A stretch of DNA of 64,000 nt, from contig NZ_OZ245846.1 of assembly GCF_965228935.1 (NCBI RefSeq), forward strand, positions 5,270,001 to 5,334,000, read 5' to 3'. The notes below the pieces were generated by a model that was not told where the DNA came from, ran no database searches, and was given only the letters and a program-made list of their open reading frames with translations. Both the position numbers and the translations under genes were made by a program. This DNA comes from Ulvibacterium sp965228935. Lineage in GTDB: Bacteria; Bacteroidota; Bacteroidia; Flavobacteriales; Flavobacteriaceae. Positions 26,072-34,826 of this stretch are shown here, piece after piece (positions within the stretch are counted from its first letter, which is position 1; each line of letters starts with the position of its first letter).

Positions 26072-27445
26072 ATGAAAAAGATTCTATATACAATACTTGT
26101 CGTTTTTGTAATATCAAGTTGCGAGGATAACTTGGATCTACTACCAGAACAAAGTCTGTCCCCTGAAGCAGTAGTTTCAAATGCAGCCAATCTTGAAAAC
26201 CTCCTGGTAGGTCTATATGACGAAGCGGCACATGGTAGCGCGGAAACCCCCTCCTTTGAAGAAAACATTTACGGGGGAATCTTGACTTTGTCCGTTGAGC
26301 TTTGGGCCAATTCCGGTGAATTGGCATTTAACGGGACTTTTGAGGAACCGGCAGAGTTCAATGAAAAAGCCATTTTAACAGACAATGTAAATGCTAGGGA
26401 TATATGGTTAAACGCCTATGAAGTAAACAACCAAGCCAATATCATCTTGGAAAATCTAGATGTTGTAGAGGATGCTGCCACCAGAAGCAGGATTGAAGGT
26501 GAGGCCAAGTTTTTGAGAGGTTTGATGTATTTTGACCTAGCAAGAATATATGGCCTACCGTACGAGGCCGGACAATCAAACACTCAACCTGCCGTTCCTA
26601 TCGTATTAAGTGCCGTAACGGATGCTTCGGAAGTTGAATCTCCAAGCCGAAATTCAGTAGAGGAGGTATATAGCCAGGCCATTTCAGATTTGACGGAAGC
26701 CTACGACCTATTGCCGGAGAGTAATGATGTTTTTGCGGATAGGTACGCTGCCCAAGCCCTCTTGGCCCGACTATATCTGCAGCAAGAGAACTATGCGGCG
26801 GCCAGGGACGCGGCCGATGATGTACTCCAGAACAGTGGCCACACCCTTACAGTAGATTTTGCCTCGGCCTTCAATAACGATGAAGATTCCACTGAGGACA
26901 TTTTTGCGTGGCAGATTACCGCCCAGGATGGGGAGAACGACATGAATACCTTTTGGGCAGGAGATGATTTTGGAGGCAGGCCCGGAAATCCCGATGTAGG
27001 CATTAATCCCGAACATTTCGATATTTATGATGACCCCAACGATCAACGGAGCATGTTTTTCTATGAAACAACCGGTGGAACGGCTACTACAAAATGGCAG
27101 GGAGAATTTTCCAATATTCCGTTTTTACGATTGGCCGAGATGCATTTGATTCGGGCCGAGGGCAACTTTCGAGAAGGCACCTCGGTGGGATTGTCCCCGG
27201 AAGATGAAATAAACGCCCTAAGAGCTAGATCCGGGGCTGGGGCTATTATCGGTCTATCGTTACAGGATATTCTCGATGAACGCAGACGGGAGTTATCATT
27301 TGAGGGTTTTTCCCTCCATGACATAAAACGATTAAAGGGCACTGTTGGAAGCCTAAACTATGATGACAACTTCCTGGTTGCACCTGTTCCCCAAAGGGAA
27401 ACCGACTCCAATCCCAATCTTGGTCAAAATCCAGGATACAACTAG
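26072..27445 (+). CDS. SusD/RagB-type substrate-binding lipoprotein
   Basis: 457-aa surface lipoprotein that caps the SusC channel. ATG 26072 is chosen over an upstream TTG at 26051, since it gives the signal MKKILYTILVVFVISSC with lipobox ISSC. The SusD fold is seen in GEAKFLRGLMYFDLARIYG (TPR region), LLARLYLQQENYAAARDAAD and the C-terminal RRRELSFEGFSLHDIKRLKG, a strong SusD signature. It ends QNPGYN as usual. Terminator at 27481. Confidence 0.95.
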   Translation: MKKILYTILVVFVISSCEDNLDLLPEQSLSPEAVVSNAANLENLLVGLYDEAAHGSAETPSFEENIYGGILTLSVELWANSGELAFNGTFEEPAEFNEKAILTDNVNARDIWLNAYEVNNQANIILENLDVVEDAATRSRIEGEAKFLRGLMYFDLARIYGLPYEAGQSNTQPAVPIVLSAVTDASEVESPSRNSVEEVYSQAISDLTEAYDLLPESNDVFADRYAAQALLARLYLQQENYAAARDAADDVLQNSGHTLTVDFASAFNNDEDSTEDIFAWQITAQDGENDMNTFWAGDDFGGRPGNPDVGINPEHFDIYDDPNDQRSMFFYETTGGTATTKWQGEFSNIPFLRLAEMHLIRAEGNFREGTSVGLSPEDEINALRARSGAGAIIGLSLQDILDERRRELSFEGFSLHDIKRLKGTVGSLNYDDNFLVAPVPQRETDSNPNLGQNPGYN

Positions 27446-27480
27446 ATTATACCTTAATACACTGACTAACTCTGACTAAA

Positions 27481-27513
27481 AAGACGGCCAAAAAATGAAC
27501 TTGGCCGTCTTTT
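27481..27513 (+). terminator. Terminator of susCD
   Basis: AAGACGGCCAA/TTGGCCGTCTT arms (27481-27491, 27501-27511) with a 9-nt loop; extra A and T residues flank the stem. It lies 36 bp after the susD stop. Confidence 0.85.
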
Positions 27514-27612
27514 ATCCTATTTTCAACTATAAAAAAGCATAGAAATCCGATTATCCGTTTTTTTTGAAGATAGAAAAGTTAATCCAACAACATCCATTTG
27601 ACGTAAAAAACA

Positions 27613-27654
27613 CGTAAACATTTATCGGAATCGTAAACGTTTATAAGCCTTTCC
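27613..27654 (+). repeat. CGTAAAC tandem-repeat module, copy 3
   Basis: Units at 27613 (CGTAAACATTTATCGGAAT) and 27632 (CGTAAACGTTTATAAGCCT), again 19 bp apart and followed by TTTCC. TTTGAATTAG recurs at 27765-27774, at nearly the same offset as in copy 1. It points toward no gene. Confidence 0.7.
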
Positions 27655-27851
27655 CCGAATTGATAGAAGAAGATGTTATTTTGACAAAACAACCAGTTAA
27701 ATGTAAAGCGGCCCTGAAGCACTTACTCTTAAAAAACTTTCTGTCTCAATTTTTAGGGTAATTATTTGAATTAGCTATCAAAATATTCAGGGTCGCAATT
27801 TACATATCGATACTACCTAGGAAGCTTCAATAAAATTACGCGAAACCCATA

Positions 27852-28373
27852 CTATTGATCATCCCTCGTGTAGAGTCCGTCAAAAACCACGTTGGATACC
27901 TTGCCTTCATGTAAAACTTCCCAAAGTTGGCGAACGGTACCGTTTCCGTTCAATGTCCAGGTAATTCTATTTTTGTAGGTGTTTCCATCGGTATGTACAA
28001 AATCCTCGGATGTGAGAATCATTTGATTTCCCACTTTATTGCCCTTCAACTTTAAATGGTTTCCGAGATTATCCACCCAAAGCTGTTCCCATTGCTGCGT
28101 TTTTGAATTATAGAAGTTTAAGCTTGTTCCCGAAAAATTTCCCTTGGAACTGGTCCAATGTTCCCTAAGAACACAGCCATTCTCAACGCTTTCAATTCTA
28201 TTTCTGCCTACAAAAGACCCTTCGGCATCAGTTACCTTCCAGGTACCTATCCAAAAATTAAAAGCCTTATGGTTGTCCGTACAACAAGGGCATGAGTCTT
28301 CCTGTGCCCATAATATAGAGTAGCTTCCCCATAAAATAAAAACAATGAAAAAGTATAGCTTAAATCCGGACAA
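27852..28373 (-). CDS. Exported protein, DUF1579-like, unknown function
   Basis: 173-aa secreted protein with signal peptide ending ILWAQ. A Cys cluster CPCC follows, then a calycin-like core: FNFWIGTWKVTDAEGSFVGRN, ENGCVLREHWTS, FYNSKTQQWEQLWVDNLG. This pattern is known from DUF1579-like proteins, small barrels without established role. The stop lies 19 bp after nothing else on that strand; the alpha/beta-hydrolase gene upstream ends 19 bp before its start, suggesting an operon of two. Confidence 0.65.
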   Translation of the reverse strand: MSGFKLYFFIVFILWGSYSILWAQEDSCPCCTDNHKAFNFWIGTWKVTDAEGSFVGRNRIESVENGCVLREHWTSSKGNFSGTSLNFYNSKTQQWEQLWVDNLGNHLKLKGNKVGNQMILTSEDFVHTDGNTYKNRITWTLNGNGTVRQLWEVLHEGKVSNVVFDGLYTRDDQ

Positions 28374-28392
28374 TGTAAAGAAATTTGGATTT

Positions 28393-29178
28393 TTAGGAAC
28401 TCATATCGGCCACATACTGTATGACCACATCATTGAAAAGCTTGGGTTGCTCTACATTTACCACATGACCACAGTGTTCGATCAATAAAAGACTGGAACT
28501 ACTTTGCCGTTGAACAACTTTTTTTATGGAAGGCAAAAAGAGGTAATCTTCTCCCCCCATTACATACAGTGTTGGTATTTTCAAATCAACGGCCCTAAAA
28601 AAGCGCAAAAGTGGATTTATCTGAGCGGATAATTTAAACAACTTCACAAATTCCCTTTGATATAGCTTTTTGGCCTCATGTACCAAGATAGATCGGGATT
28701 CCCTATGATTACTATCAGGCATTATTATAAAAGTGAAGAATCTATACAACCATAGATACGGCACAACATTCTTAAAAACCTTTCCAAAGCCCATTAAAAA
28801 CTTGAACCTAATATCCAGTTTCATTATGGCGCCGCCCATGACCATACTCTCCACTCTATGGGGATATTTTTCCGCCAGATTCCGAATCAAAACCGTTCCC
28901 AAAGAAATTCCTATAAAATGGGATTTTTCAATTTTTAAATGATCAATCACTTCAACGATATCGTTGGTAATGGAATCAAAATCATATTTTTCGCTAAACA
29001 CCCTTTTAAGACTGGGTTTTGAGTTACCATGCCCCCTGAGATCCAACAGCAGCACATTAAAATGCTTTCTAAAATCCCTTACCTGTTTGAACCATATGGA
29101 GGAACTCCCACCTGCCCCGTGTACAAAAGTAACCCAGGTAGCGGAATCCTTGTGGAGATGTGTGGTATAGTTTAGCAA
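28393..29178 (-). CDS. Alpha/beta-fold hydrolase
   Basis: 261-aa hydrolase without signal peptide. Oxyanion-hole segment FVHGAGGSSSIW (about 18-29), nucleophile elbow IGISLGTVLI (Ser about 96), acid in VMGGEDYLFLP and catalytic His in IEHCGHVVNVEQP are all visible, so the triad is complete. The family covers esterases, haloperoxidases and C-C hydrolases; the substrate cannot be given. It is probably cotranscribed with the exported DUF1579-like gene downstream. Confidence 0.87.
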   Translation of the reverse strand: MLNYTTHLHKDSATWVTFVHGAGGSSSIWFKQVRDFRKHFNVLLLDLRGHGNSKPSLKRVFSEKYDFDSITNDIVEVIDHLKIEKSHFIGISLGTVLIRNLAEKYPHRVESMVMGGAIMKLDIRFKFLMGFGKVFKNVVPYLWLYRFFTFIIMPDSNHRESRSILVHEAKKLYQREFVKLFKLSAQINPLLRFFRAVDLKIPTLYVMGGEDYLFLPSIKKVVQRQSSSSLLLIEHCGHVVNVEQPKLFNDVVIQYVADMSS

Positions 29179-29381
29179 AGTGTTCTCTAAAAAGCCCCTG
29201 TTTTAGAGCAAATTGCAATGTATTAAATCTTTTTGTTGTATTCTCTTCCCAATGGTATTTTTTATGAACAAAAACGCAGTTCTTTGAACATCCTTTAAGG
29301 AAATAGTTAAAACTTAGCCAAATTACCTAGATTTTAGTTGTATGAGGCAATACCAGAACATCCAAAACCTGTTTACGGCCG

Positions 29382-29389
29382 TATATTTG
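29382..29389 (+). promoter_or_regulatory. -7 element TATATTTG upstream of the 29409 gene
   Basis: Perfect TAnnTTTG match 19 bp before the ATG at 29409. No clear -33 element is seen. Confidence 0.5.
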
Positions 29390-29408
29390 TAAGAACAAAA
29401 AATTGATT

Positions 29409-29603
29409 ATGGAAAAACAGTATTGCAGAGTAGGAACGGTTACCCCCTTAACTCCAGGAAGAAAAGCTATTGCCCTTTTGGAATATCAGTATCAAAATTT
29501 CATGGACAAGGCTTCAAGGGATTATGCCGATACTAGATTAAGCGAGTTTTTTGAACAAAAGGCATTAAAAGTCAAAAAGACTTTGGAAAGCTTGATGCAA
29601 TAA
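29409..29603 (+). CDS. Small conserved-looking protein, unknown function
   Basis: 64 aa, cytoplasmic, hydrophilic with helical second half. It begins MEKQYCRVGTVTPLTPGRKA and ends with a heptad-like stretch (FEQKALKVKKTLESLM). The start is the ATG at 29409, just after a good -7 element. It ends 2 bp before the convergent pyrF stop. Family not identified. Confidence 0.6.
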   Translation: MEKQYCRVGTVTPLTPGRKAIALLEYQYQNFMDKASRDYADTRLSEFFEQKALKVKKTLESLMQ

Positions 29604-29605
29604 CA

Positions 29606-30427
29606 TCATTTGAGCCTTTCCAGTTCTTCGGCCATTTGAACTTGCAAGTCCTTTGCCTTTTCGGTTGCTACTTGGACATAATCTTCTTTTCCGGACGCAT
29701 AAATAATGCCACGGGAAGAATTTATCAAAAGCCCAACGTTTTTGTTCATACCGTATTTACAGACCTCACTTAGACTCCCTCCCTGTGCCCCTACTCCGGG
29801 AACCAAAAGAAAACTATCGGGAACGATCTTTCGAATATCCAGTAAATAGGAAGCTTTTGTAGCCCCTACCACATACATTAAATTCCTTGAATTGGAGTAA
29901 CCCCTTGAAGTCTCCAGAACAGTTTTGTACAACGCTTTGCCATCCACCAATTTGGTTTGAAAATCATAGGCCCCTTCGTTGGAAGTCAAAGCCAATACTA
30001 TAGTATGTTTATCCGTAAACGCCAAGAAAGGCTCAACGGAATCCTTTCCCATATAAGGGGCAACCGTTATGGAGTCAAAATCCAAATCTTCAAAAAAGGC
30101 TTTTGCATAGCGGGTGGAGGTGTTACCGATATCTCCCCGTTTGGCATCCGCAATGGTAAAAATATCAGGATAGTTTTTATTCAGATAGGCAATAGTCTTC
30201 TCCAGTGCTTGCCAGCCCTTGAGGCCATAAGCTTCATAGAATGCAATATTAGGTTTATAGGCCACGCATAAATGATGGGTAGCATCAATGATAGCCTTAT
30301 TAAAGGTAAAAATCGGATCCTCTTCTTCCAAAAGATGTTGTGGAATCTTCTCCAGATCCGTATCCAAACCAATGCAGAGAAAGGATTTTTTTAGGTGTAT
30401 TTGTTCAATGAGCTGCTGAGTGGTCAT
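29606..30427 (-). CDS. pyrF: Orotidine 5'-phosphate decarboxylase
   Basis: Converts OMP to UMP in pyrimidine synthesis; cytoplasmic, 273 aa, the length of the type 2 (PyrF/UMPS-like) form. The catalytic loop IADAKRGDIGNTSTRYAKAFF has the Lys-Asp network, and LVPGVGAQGG binds the phosphate. The ATG at 30427 gives MTTQQLIEQIHLKKSFLCIGLD, the usual start; the 7-codon longer frame runs into the hairpin. It follows prfA by 88 bp containing a long hairpin. Confidence 0.95.
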   Translation of the reverse strand: MTTQQLIEQIHLKKSFLCIGLDTDLEKIPQHLLEEEDPIFTFNKAIIDATHHLCVAYKPNIAFYEAYGLKGWQALEKTIAYLNKNYPDIFTIADAKRGDIGNTSTRYAKAFFEDLDFDSITVAPYMGKDSVEPFLAFTDKHTIVLALTSNEGAYDFQTKLVDGKALYKTVLETSRGYSNSRNLMYVVGATKASYLLDIRKIVPDSFLLVPGVGAQGGSLSEVCKYGMNKNVGLLINSSRGIIYASGKEDYVQVATEKAKDLQVQMAEELERLK

Positions 30428-30438
30428 ATTTTGGACAT

Positions 30439-30500
30439 CCTCGAGCACAGCCGAGGTTTTTTAATACTTATGTAAATGTTTCCCCGGGGCTGCGCCCGAG
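30439..30500 (-). repeat. Long imperfect inverted repeat between prfA and pyrF
   Basis: CCTCGAGCACAGCCGAGG (30439-30456) and the segment 30482-30500 (CCCCGGGGCTGCGCCCGAG) pair in RNA over 17 bases with two mismatches and two G-U pairs. The loop is 25 nt. Each arm is also a small hairpin by itself. The sequence is much more GC-rich than the surroundings. In the minus-strand transcript it ends 11 nt before the pyrF ATG and has no U-tract. Confidence 0.65.
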
Positions 30501-30515
30501 CATTTAAAAATCTAT

Positions 30516-31592
30516 TTAAAAAATCTCCGAAGCTTCCCTTAACTTCTCCGTATTTTCAACCAAGCTCAACTCGTCGATAATTCTTTGGATATCCCCATCA
30601 ATGATGTTCTGCAAGTCATACAGGGTAAGTCCGATGCGATGATCCGTAACCCGGCCTTGGGGATAGTTATATGTCCTGATCTTGGCAGATCGATCTCCGC
30701 TACTCACCTGGGAATTTCGTTTGGCCGCATCTTCTTCCTGCTTTTTTGCCAGTTCCAAATCATATAGGCGGGAACGCAACACCCTAAACGCCTTTTCCTT
30801 ATTCTTATGTTGTGATTTCTGATCCTGGCACTGCGCCACCAAACCGGTAGGAATATGTGTTAAGCGAACAGCCGAATATGTTGTGTTCACGGATTGTCCG
30901 CCTGGACCGGAGGAGCAGAAAAAGTCGATTCGTACATCCTTGGGGTCTATTTGTACATCAAAATCCTCGGCTTCGGGAAGCACCATTACCGTTGCCGCAC
31001 TTGTATGGACCCTCCCCTGGGTCTCGGTCTGGGGTACACGCTGAACACGATGAACCCCGGCCTCAAATTTCAGTGTACCATAAACGTCTTCCCCGTTCAC
31101 TTCAAACTGGATTTCCTTATAACCGCCACTGGTACCCTCGCTCAAATCGATGACATTGGTCTTCCAACCTTTGGATTCACAGTACTTGGTATACATCCGA
31201 AAAAGGTCGCCTGCAAAAATACTCGCCTCGTCCCCCCCGGTTCCCGCTCGGATTTCCACTACCACATCCTTGGCATCTTCGGGATCCTTGGGTATAAGCA
31301 TCAATTTGATTTCCTCTTCCAATTGGGGCAGGGCCTCCTTGGCCTCCTCCAATTGCATTTTGGCCATTTCCAGCATCTCCGCATCGCTCCCATCCGAAAT
31401 AATCTCTTCCGCTTCCTTAATATTCCCTGTCAATTCTATATACTGGTCCCGTTTGGCCATAAGATCTTTAAGATCACTATACTCCTTGGTCAATTGTACA
31501 TAGCGCTTTTGATCCGCAATGACATCAGGCTGGATTATAAGGTCGGAGACCTCATCGAAACGCTGTTTTACAATGTTTAACTTTTCTATCAT
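30516..31592 (-). CDS. prfA: Peptide chain release factor 1
   Basis: Recognises UAA and UAG and triggers peptide release on the ribosome; 358 aa. The GGQ loop is at residues 231-233 (SSGPGGQSVNTTYSAVRL), whose Gln is methylated by PrmC. The RF1-type codon recognition sequence HRVQRVPQTETQGRVHTSAA with PxT is present. The ATG at 31592 gives the standard N-terminus (MIEKLNIVKQRFDEV); 30 extra upstream codons are not conserved-looking. Probably cotranscribed with pyrF. Confidence 0.96.
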   Translation of the reverse strand: MIEKLNIVKQRFDEVSDLIIQPDVIADQKRYVQLTKEYSDLKDLMAKRDQYIELTGNIKEAEEIISDGSDAEMLEMAKMQLEEAKEALPQLEEEIKLMLIPKDPEDAKDVVVEIRAGTGGDEASIFAGDLFRMYTKYCESKGWKTNVIDLSEGTSGGYKEIQFEVNGEDVYGTLKFEAGVHRVQRVPQTETQGRVHTSAATVMVLPEAEDFDVQIDPKDVRIDFFCSSGPGGQSVNTTYSAVRLTHIPTGLVAQCQDQKSQHKNKEKAFRVLRSRLYDLELAKKQEEDAAKRNSQVSSGDRSAKIRTYNYPQGRVTDHRIGLTLYDLQNIIDGDIQRIIDELSLVENTEKLREASEIF

Positions 31593-31745
31593 AACCCATT
31601 CCACTAAGATTGCGAATTTACGATAAAAAGAGACAAGAACATAGGCCGCATTGGTATAGGAAAACAGATGTCCATAAGACATAAATACAGAACAATGTAG
31701 ATATTTTCCTTCGGTACAAACCTTAAGGTTCCCTGGTTCAAAAAA

Positions 31746-33026
31746 TCAATCCCCAACAAAAGTCGTTCCCAATGTCATTATAAAAGCGTTAAGTCCATCA
31801 CTTCGATCGTAGGCGTTAAATCGAAGGTCGACCGACTTTAAGCCAAAAGTGAGTAGCTTGGCCTTTGTAAAAATATCCTTATAACGAATACCCATACCGT
31901 ATTGATGGGCGTTGTATTGGGATAGGTCATAGTCCGAAGTATAAAAATCAAAAGTGGAAAGCGCCGTTTCCTTGGCATAAAAATAATCCGCCGCGGTTTG
32001 GGTATAGTATCTGTAGGCCGGATATAGGGTAAAGCTATCATTGAGTTTTATGGGAACTTCCAAACTTGCTGTATGTGCGGTAATACCCCAATCATCCGTA
32101 TAGAATCTGTAATAACTTCGCAGCACAAAAACATCGTTTAAAAAATAGTTCAAACGGGCACCTATAGGTAGTTTAAATCTGCTTTCCGGTAAACGTTCCA
32201 CATCATCGGCCAACTGAAAATCCTCAATAAAAAAATCATTGGCATCTTCAAAATAGACCCGTTGAAAAGGTGTACTCAACAATCCCCTTTGTAACACCAA
32301 ATCGGCAAAGAGCGAAGCCTGTATTCTCTTTCCCAAAATCTGGGAAAGCCCTAGGGATAGGGCGTATGAATTTCGATTTTCTTGATCAAAGGCGACAAAG
32401 GAAGGCATATATGTACCATTCCCCGAAATACGGCTGTCAAAAAAACCATCCCTAAGTTCTATGGGATACTGTGGGTTCCAGCTATCAAAATATAGCTGCC
32501 CACTAATGGACACTTCCGTATTTTTTTGATTGAGCAAACGGGTATATCCACCTCCAAAACCAATGGAAAAATAATCATACTCGGAGGACACATATGCATT
32601 TCCCGTCCATACTGAGTTTCGATCATCGGAACTGTGTTGGTATGAGGGATTAAAATGTACCAATTGATCTTTACGTGAAGCTCCGGAGGACGCACTAAAC
32701 GGGCTTACTTGTCTATTGGGGTTCCCATCCAATGGATTTACATTACTGGACGATGCCGAGGTATACGCCGAAATTCCCACGTCAACGGTGAGTACATCGT
32801 CTTCGTTCATAGGAATCTGGACTACAATACTGGAGGTGGCATCAGTAAGCTCTTCAGTACCCTCCCCTCCTGTGACCGCCGCATTGTTGCCATCCTGTCC
32901 GTAATAACTGAACAACAAGTCGATTTCAGTGGTTTCCAAGACCCTTTTTTTATACCCAGTGGACTCATTTTGGGAGAAACCTAGTGAGGTAACTATTGCA
33001 AAAATGAAAAATGAAGTTCCTTTCAA
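31746..33026 (-). CDS. DUF3570 outer-membrane protein
   Basis: 426-aa exported beta-barrel-like protein. Signal peptide residues 1-18 (ending LGFSQ). The N-terminal part ETTEIDLLFSYYGQDGNNAAVTGGEGTEEL is typical of the DUF3570 family, followed by alternating barrel strands and DWGITAHTASLEVPIKL. It is the last gene of a five-gene run with DUF4266, ApbE, thioredoxin and Rieske genes. This combination recurs in other Gram-negatives, as far as I know, and suggests an outer-membrane component of a flavin-dependent redox complex. The 122-bp gap to DUF4266 is the largest in the run. Confidence 0.85.
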   Translation of the reverse strand: MKGTSFFIFAIVTSLGFSQNESTGYKKRVLETTEIDLLFSYYGQDGNNAAVTGGEGTEELTDATSSIVVQIPMNEDDVLTVDVGISAYTSASSSNVNPLDGNPNRQVSPFSASSGASRKDQLVHFNPSYQHSSDDRNSVWTGNAYVSSEYDYFSIGFGGGYTRLLNQKNTEVSISGQLYFDSWNPQYPIELRDGFFDSRISGNGTYMPSFVAFDQENRNSYALSLGLSQILGKRIQASLFADLVLQRGLLSTPFQRVYFEDANDFFIEDFQLADDVERLPESRFKLPIGARLNYFLNDVFVLRSYYRFYTDDWGITAHTASLEVPIKLNDSFTLYPAYRYYTQTAADYFYAKETALSTFDFYTSDYDLSQYNAHQYGMGIRYKDIFTKAKLLTFGLKSVDLRFNAYDRSDGLNAFIMTLGTTFVGD

Positions 33027-33148
33027 TGAAAAAAGTTAAGAGGTTGTTCCCAAAGACTATGACTACTACTAATTATTGAATTTGAATGTTCCAAGTTTAA
33101 TTTTACCAACTACTTCCGAACATTAATTACGTTCCCTGTTGTCAAAAA

Positions 33149-33358
33149 TCAATTGCATCCGCAACCTCCCCCGCTCTTGCCACCATTAGCCCCGGAAGCA
33201 CCTTCTCGATAAATTTGAAAGTTGGTCTCAAAACGCTCGCTTCCCTTGGCGGACAACAACATTTCCTCATCGTTGATATATACCTTGTCATATTCCCTTA
33301 CAACCACACAGGACGTTAAAAAAAGAACGGACAATAAAAGGAACAATACTTTCTTCAT
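33149..33358 (-). CDS. DUF4266 small lipoprotein with flavinylation-like motif
   Basis: 69-aa lipoprotein with signal and lipobox FLTSC (Cys about 17). The mature part VREYDKVYINDEEMLLSAKG leads to a Gly/Cys-rich tail GGKSGGGCGCN, the hallmark of DUF4266. Before the tail is EGASGAN, close to the DxxSGAT-type sequence on which ApbE attaches FMN to Ser/Thr. It lies 9 bp after the apbE gene. I infer that it may be the flavoprotein of this operon; the Glu and Asn at the ends of the motif differ from the consensus. Confidence 0.85.
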   Translation of the reverse strand: MKKVLFLLLSVLFLTSCVVVREYDKVYINDEEMLLSAKGSERFETNFQIYREGASGANGGKSGGGCGCN

Positions 33359-33367
33359 GTTTTAAAG

Positions 33368-34363
33368 TTAGGGATTATTCTCGAACATAATCCCATTGCT
33401 TTTGTGGATCTTGTTGTTGTCATCTACGAGAATAACCTCTGTACCTCCCAACTGATTAATCAGCGCAAGTCCGGCATCTCTCCCCATAATGAAAACAGCC
33501 GTTGCCAAGGCGTCACAAAGCTCGGCGCTTTTGGAAAAAATGGAAACGCTGTTGACTCCGGAAGAAGGCCAACCCGTTCTCGGATCTATGATATGCGTAT
33601 ATTTTTTGCCTTTGAACACCACATACTTTTCATAATTACCGGACGTAGCCACGGAAGATTCCACGATAGGCAACCATGAAAAAATCTTATCCTTGCTCAA
33701 AGGGTTGGCAATACCGATCAACCACTTCTCGCCACTTGCCTTGGTACCCCAAGTGGTAAGGTCTCCTGCGGCATTTATAATGCCCGCTACGACCTGCTTG
33801 GAAACCAACAACTCCTTGGCCTTGTCCGCAGCATAGCCCTTTCCTATGGCCCCAAATGAAATTTTCATCCCTTTTTGCTTCAAAAAGACCGTCTGCTCGT
33901 TCGGATCCAAAATAATCTTTTTGTGCCCAACCCTGGCGACGGAGTTTTTAATCTCCGTTTCGGTCGGAAGATATTTCATGCTGCCATCAAATTTCCAAAT
34001 CAGATCCATGGAGGCGTATGAGATATCAAAAGCCCCATCGGTAATCTCAGAGATTTGCTTGGCCCTTTCAATAAGTTTAAATAGCTCAAAACTTACCTTG
34101 ACCGGTTTTATCCCGGCATTTTTATTGATCAACGAAGTCTCGGATTCCGGATCCCAGGATGAAATCATTTTTTCTATCCGGGTAATTTCTGCCGCAGCCT
34201 CTTCGATATTGATGTATCCCATCTCCTCCGTAGCGGCCACTACGGTAATATCAAAACGACTACCCATTAGGCCCATGGTCTTTTTGACCGTAACGTACTT
34301 ACGCTCTTGTCCATGGCCTATTATGGTCAACAGACCAAAGAGCAGGGTCAGCAGCAGTCTCAC
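33368..34363 (-). CDS. apbE: FAD:protein FMN transferase (ApbE)
   Basis: Exported Mg-dependent enzyme that transfers FMN from FAD to Ser/Thr of extracytoplasmic proteins; 331 aa with signal peptide (ending IIGHGQ). The family motifs are clear: MGLMGSRFDITVVA near residue 30, SFGAIGKGYAADKAKELL, NAAGDLTTWGTK, THIIDPRTGWPSSGVNSVSIF and SKSAELCDALATAVFIMG with the Asp/Thr metal site. It overlaps the thioredoxin gene by 4 bp and precedes DUF4266 by 9 bp. No Nqr/Rnf genes are in the window, so the target is probably local. Confidence 0.95.
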   Translation of the reverse strand: MRLLLTLLFGLLTIIGHGQERKYVTVKKTMGLMGSRFDITVVAATEEMGYINIEEAAAEITRIEKMISSWDPESETSLINKNAGIKPVKVSFELFKLIERAKQISEITDGAFDISYASMDLIWKFDGSMKYLPTETEIKNSVARVGHKKIILDPNEQTVFLKQKGMKISFGAIGKGYAADKAKELLVSKQVVAGIINAAGDLTTWGTKASGEKWLIGIANPLSKDKIFSWLPIVESSVATSGNYEKYVVFKGKKYTHIIDPRTGWPSSGVNSVSIFSKSAELCDALATAVFIMGRDAGLALINQLGGTEVILVDDNNKIHKSNGIMFENNP

Positions 34364-34794
34364 TTTAAAAATGTGTTTAAAAGTGAAATATACTCTCCCG
34401 GGGAGATTTTCCGGTAACCTATTCTCCCCAAAACCTTTTGATCCTTGTTAAGAACCAGAACCAATGGAAAATGTCCATCGGGGTTAAACGTATCGGCCAA
34501 CCCCTGGTTTTCAATTTTTGTTTTTTCCGGTAATTGATTTACTTTTTTTCTGGGAAAATCAGCCTTGTAGAGTACGTAATTATCCTGGGCATGAATCTTA
34601 AAATCCTGGGATTGCCAAATGTTCCTATCCAATTTGATGCAAGGTGCGCACCAGTCAGATCCGGAAAAGACCAAAATTATGGGTTTATCCTCATTTTGGG
34701 CACTGGCCAAGGCATCCGAATAGCTGGGGTGCCAGTTTTGGGCATAGGCCATAACGGATAAAAGAAATACCACTATGTAGGTCAGTTTTCTCAA
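34360..34794 (-). CDS. Periplasmic thioredoxin-like protein
   Basis: 144-aa exported thioredoxin fold with signal peptide (ending VMAYAQ). Active site is SDWCAPCIKLD (Cys at about 51 and 54). The cis-Pro segment is GHFPLVLVLN. It resembles the DsbD-gamma/thioredoxin_7-like group rather than TlpA. It overlaps apbE by 4 bp (ATGA-type), so it is translated together with it. It may keep cysteines of the DUF4266 tail or the Rieske protein reduced. Confidence 0.9.
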   Translation of the reverse strand: MRKLTYIVVFLLSVMAYAQNWHPSYSDALASAQNEDKPIILVFSGSDWCAPCIKLDRNIWQSQDFKIHAQDNYVLYKADFPRKKVNQLPEKTKIENQGLADTFNPDGHFPLVLVLNKDQKVLGRIGYRKISPGEYISLLNTFLK

Positions 34795-34826
34795 GATATT
34801 CCTTTAGGGCAAAATATCGACTCAAA

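Larger units (their letters stand above)
27446..27851. other. 406-bp region after susD
   Basis: Contains the susD terminator and an apparently orphaned copy (27613-27654) of the CGTAAAC module with about 170 bp of leader-like sequence. No gene on the plus strand follows. The next gene is on the minus strand. Confidence 0.7.
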
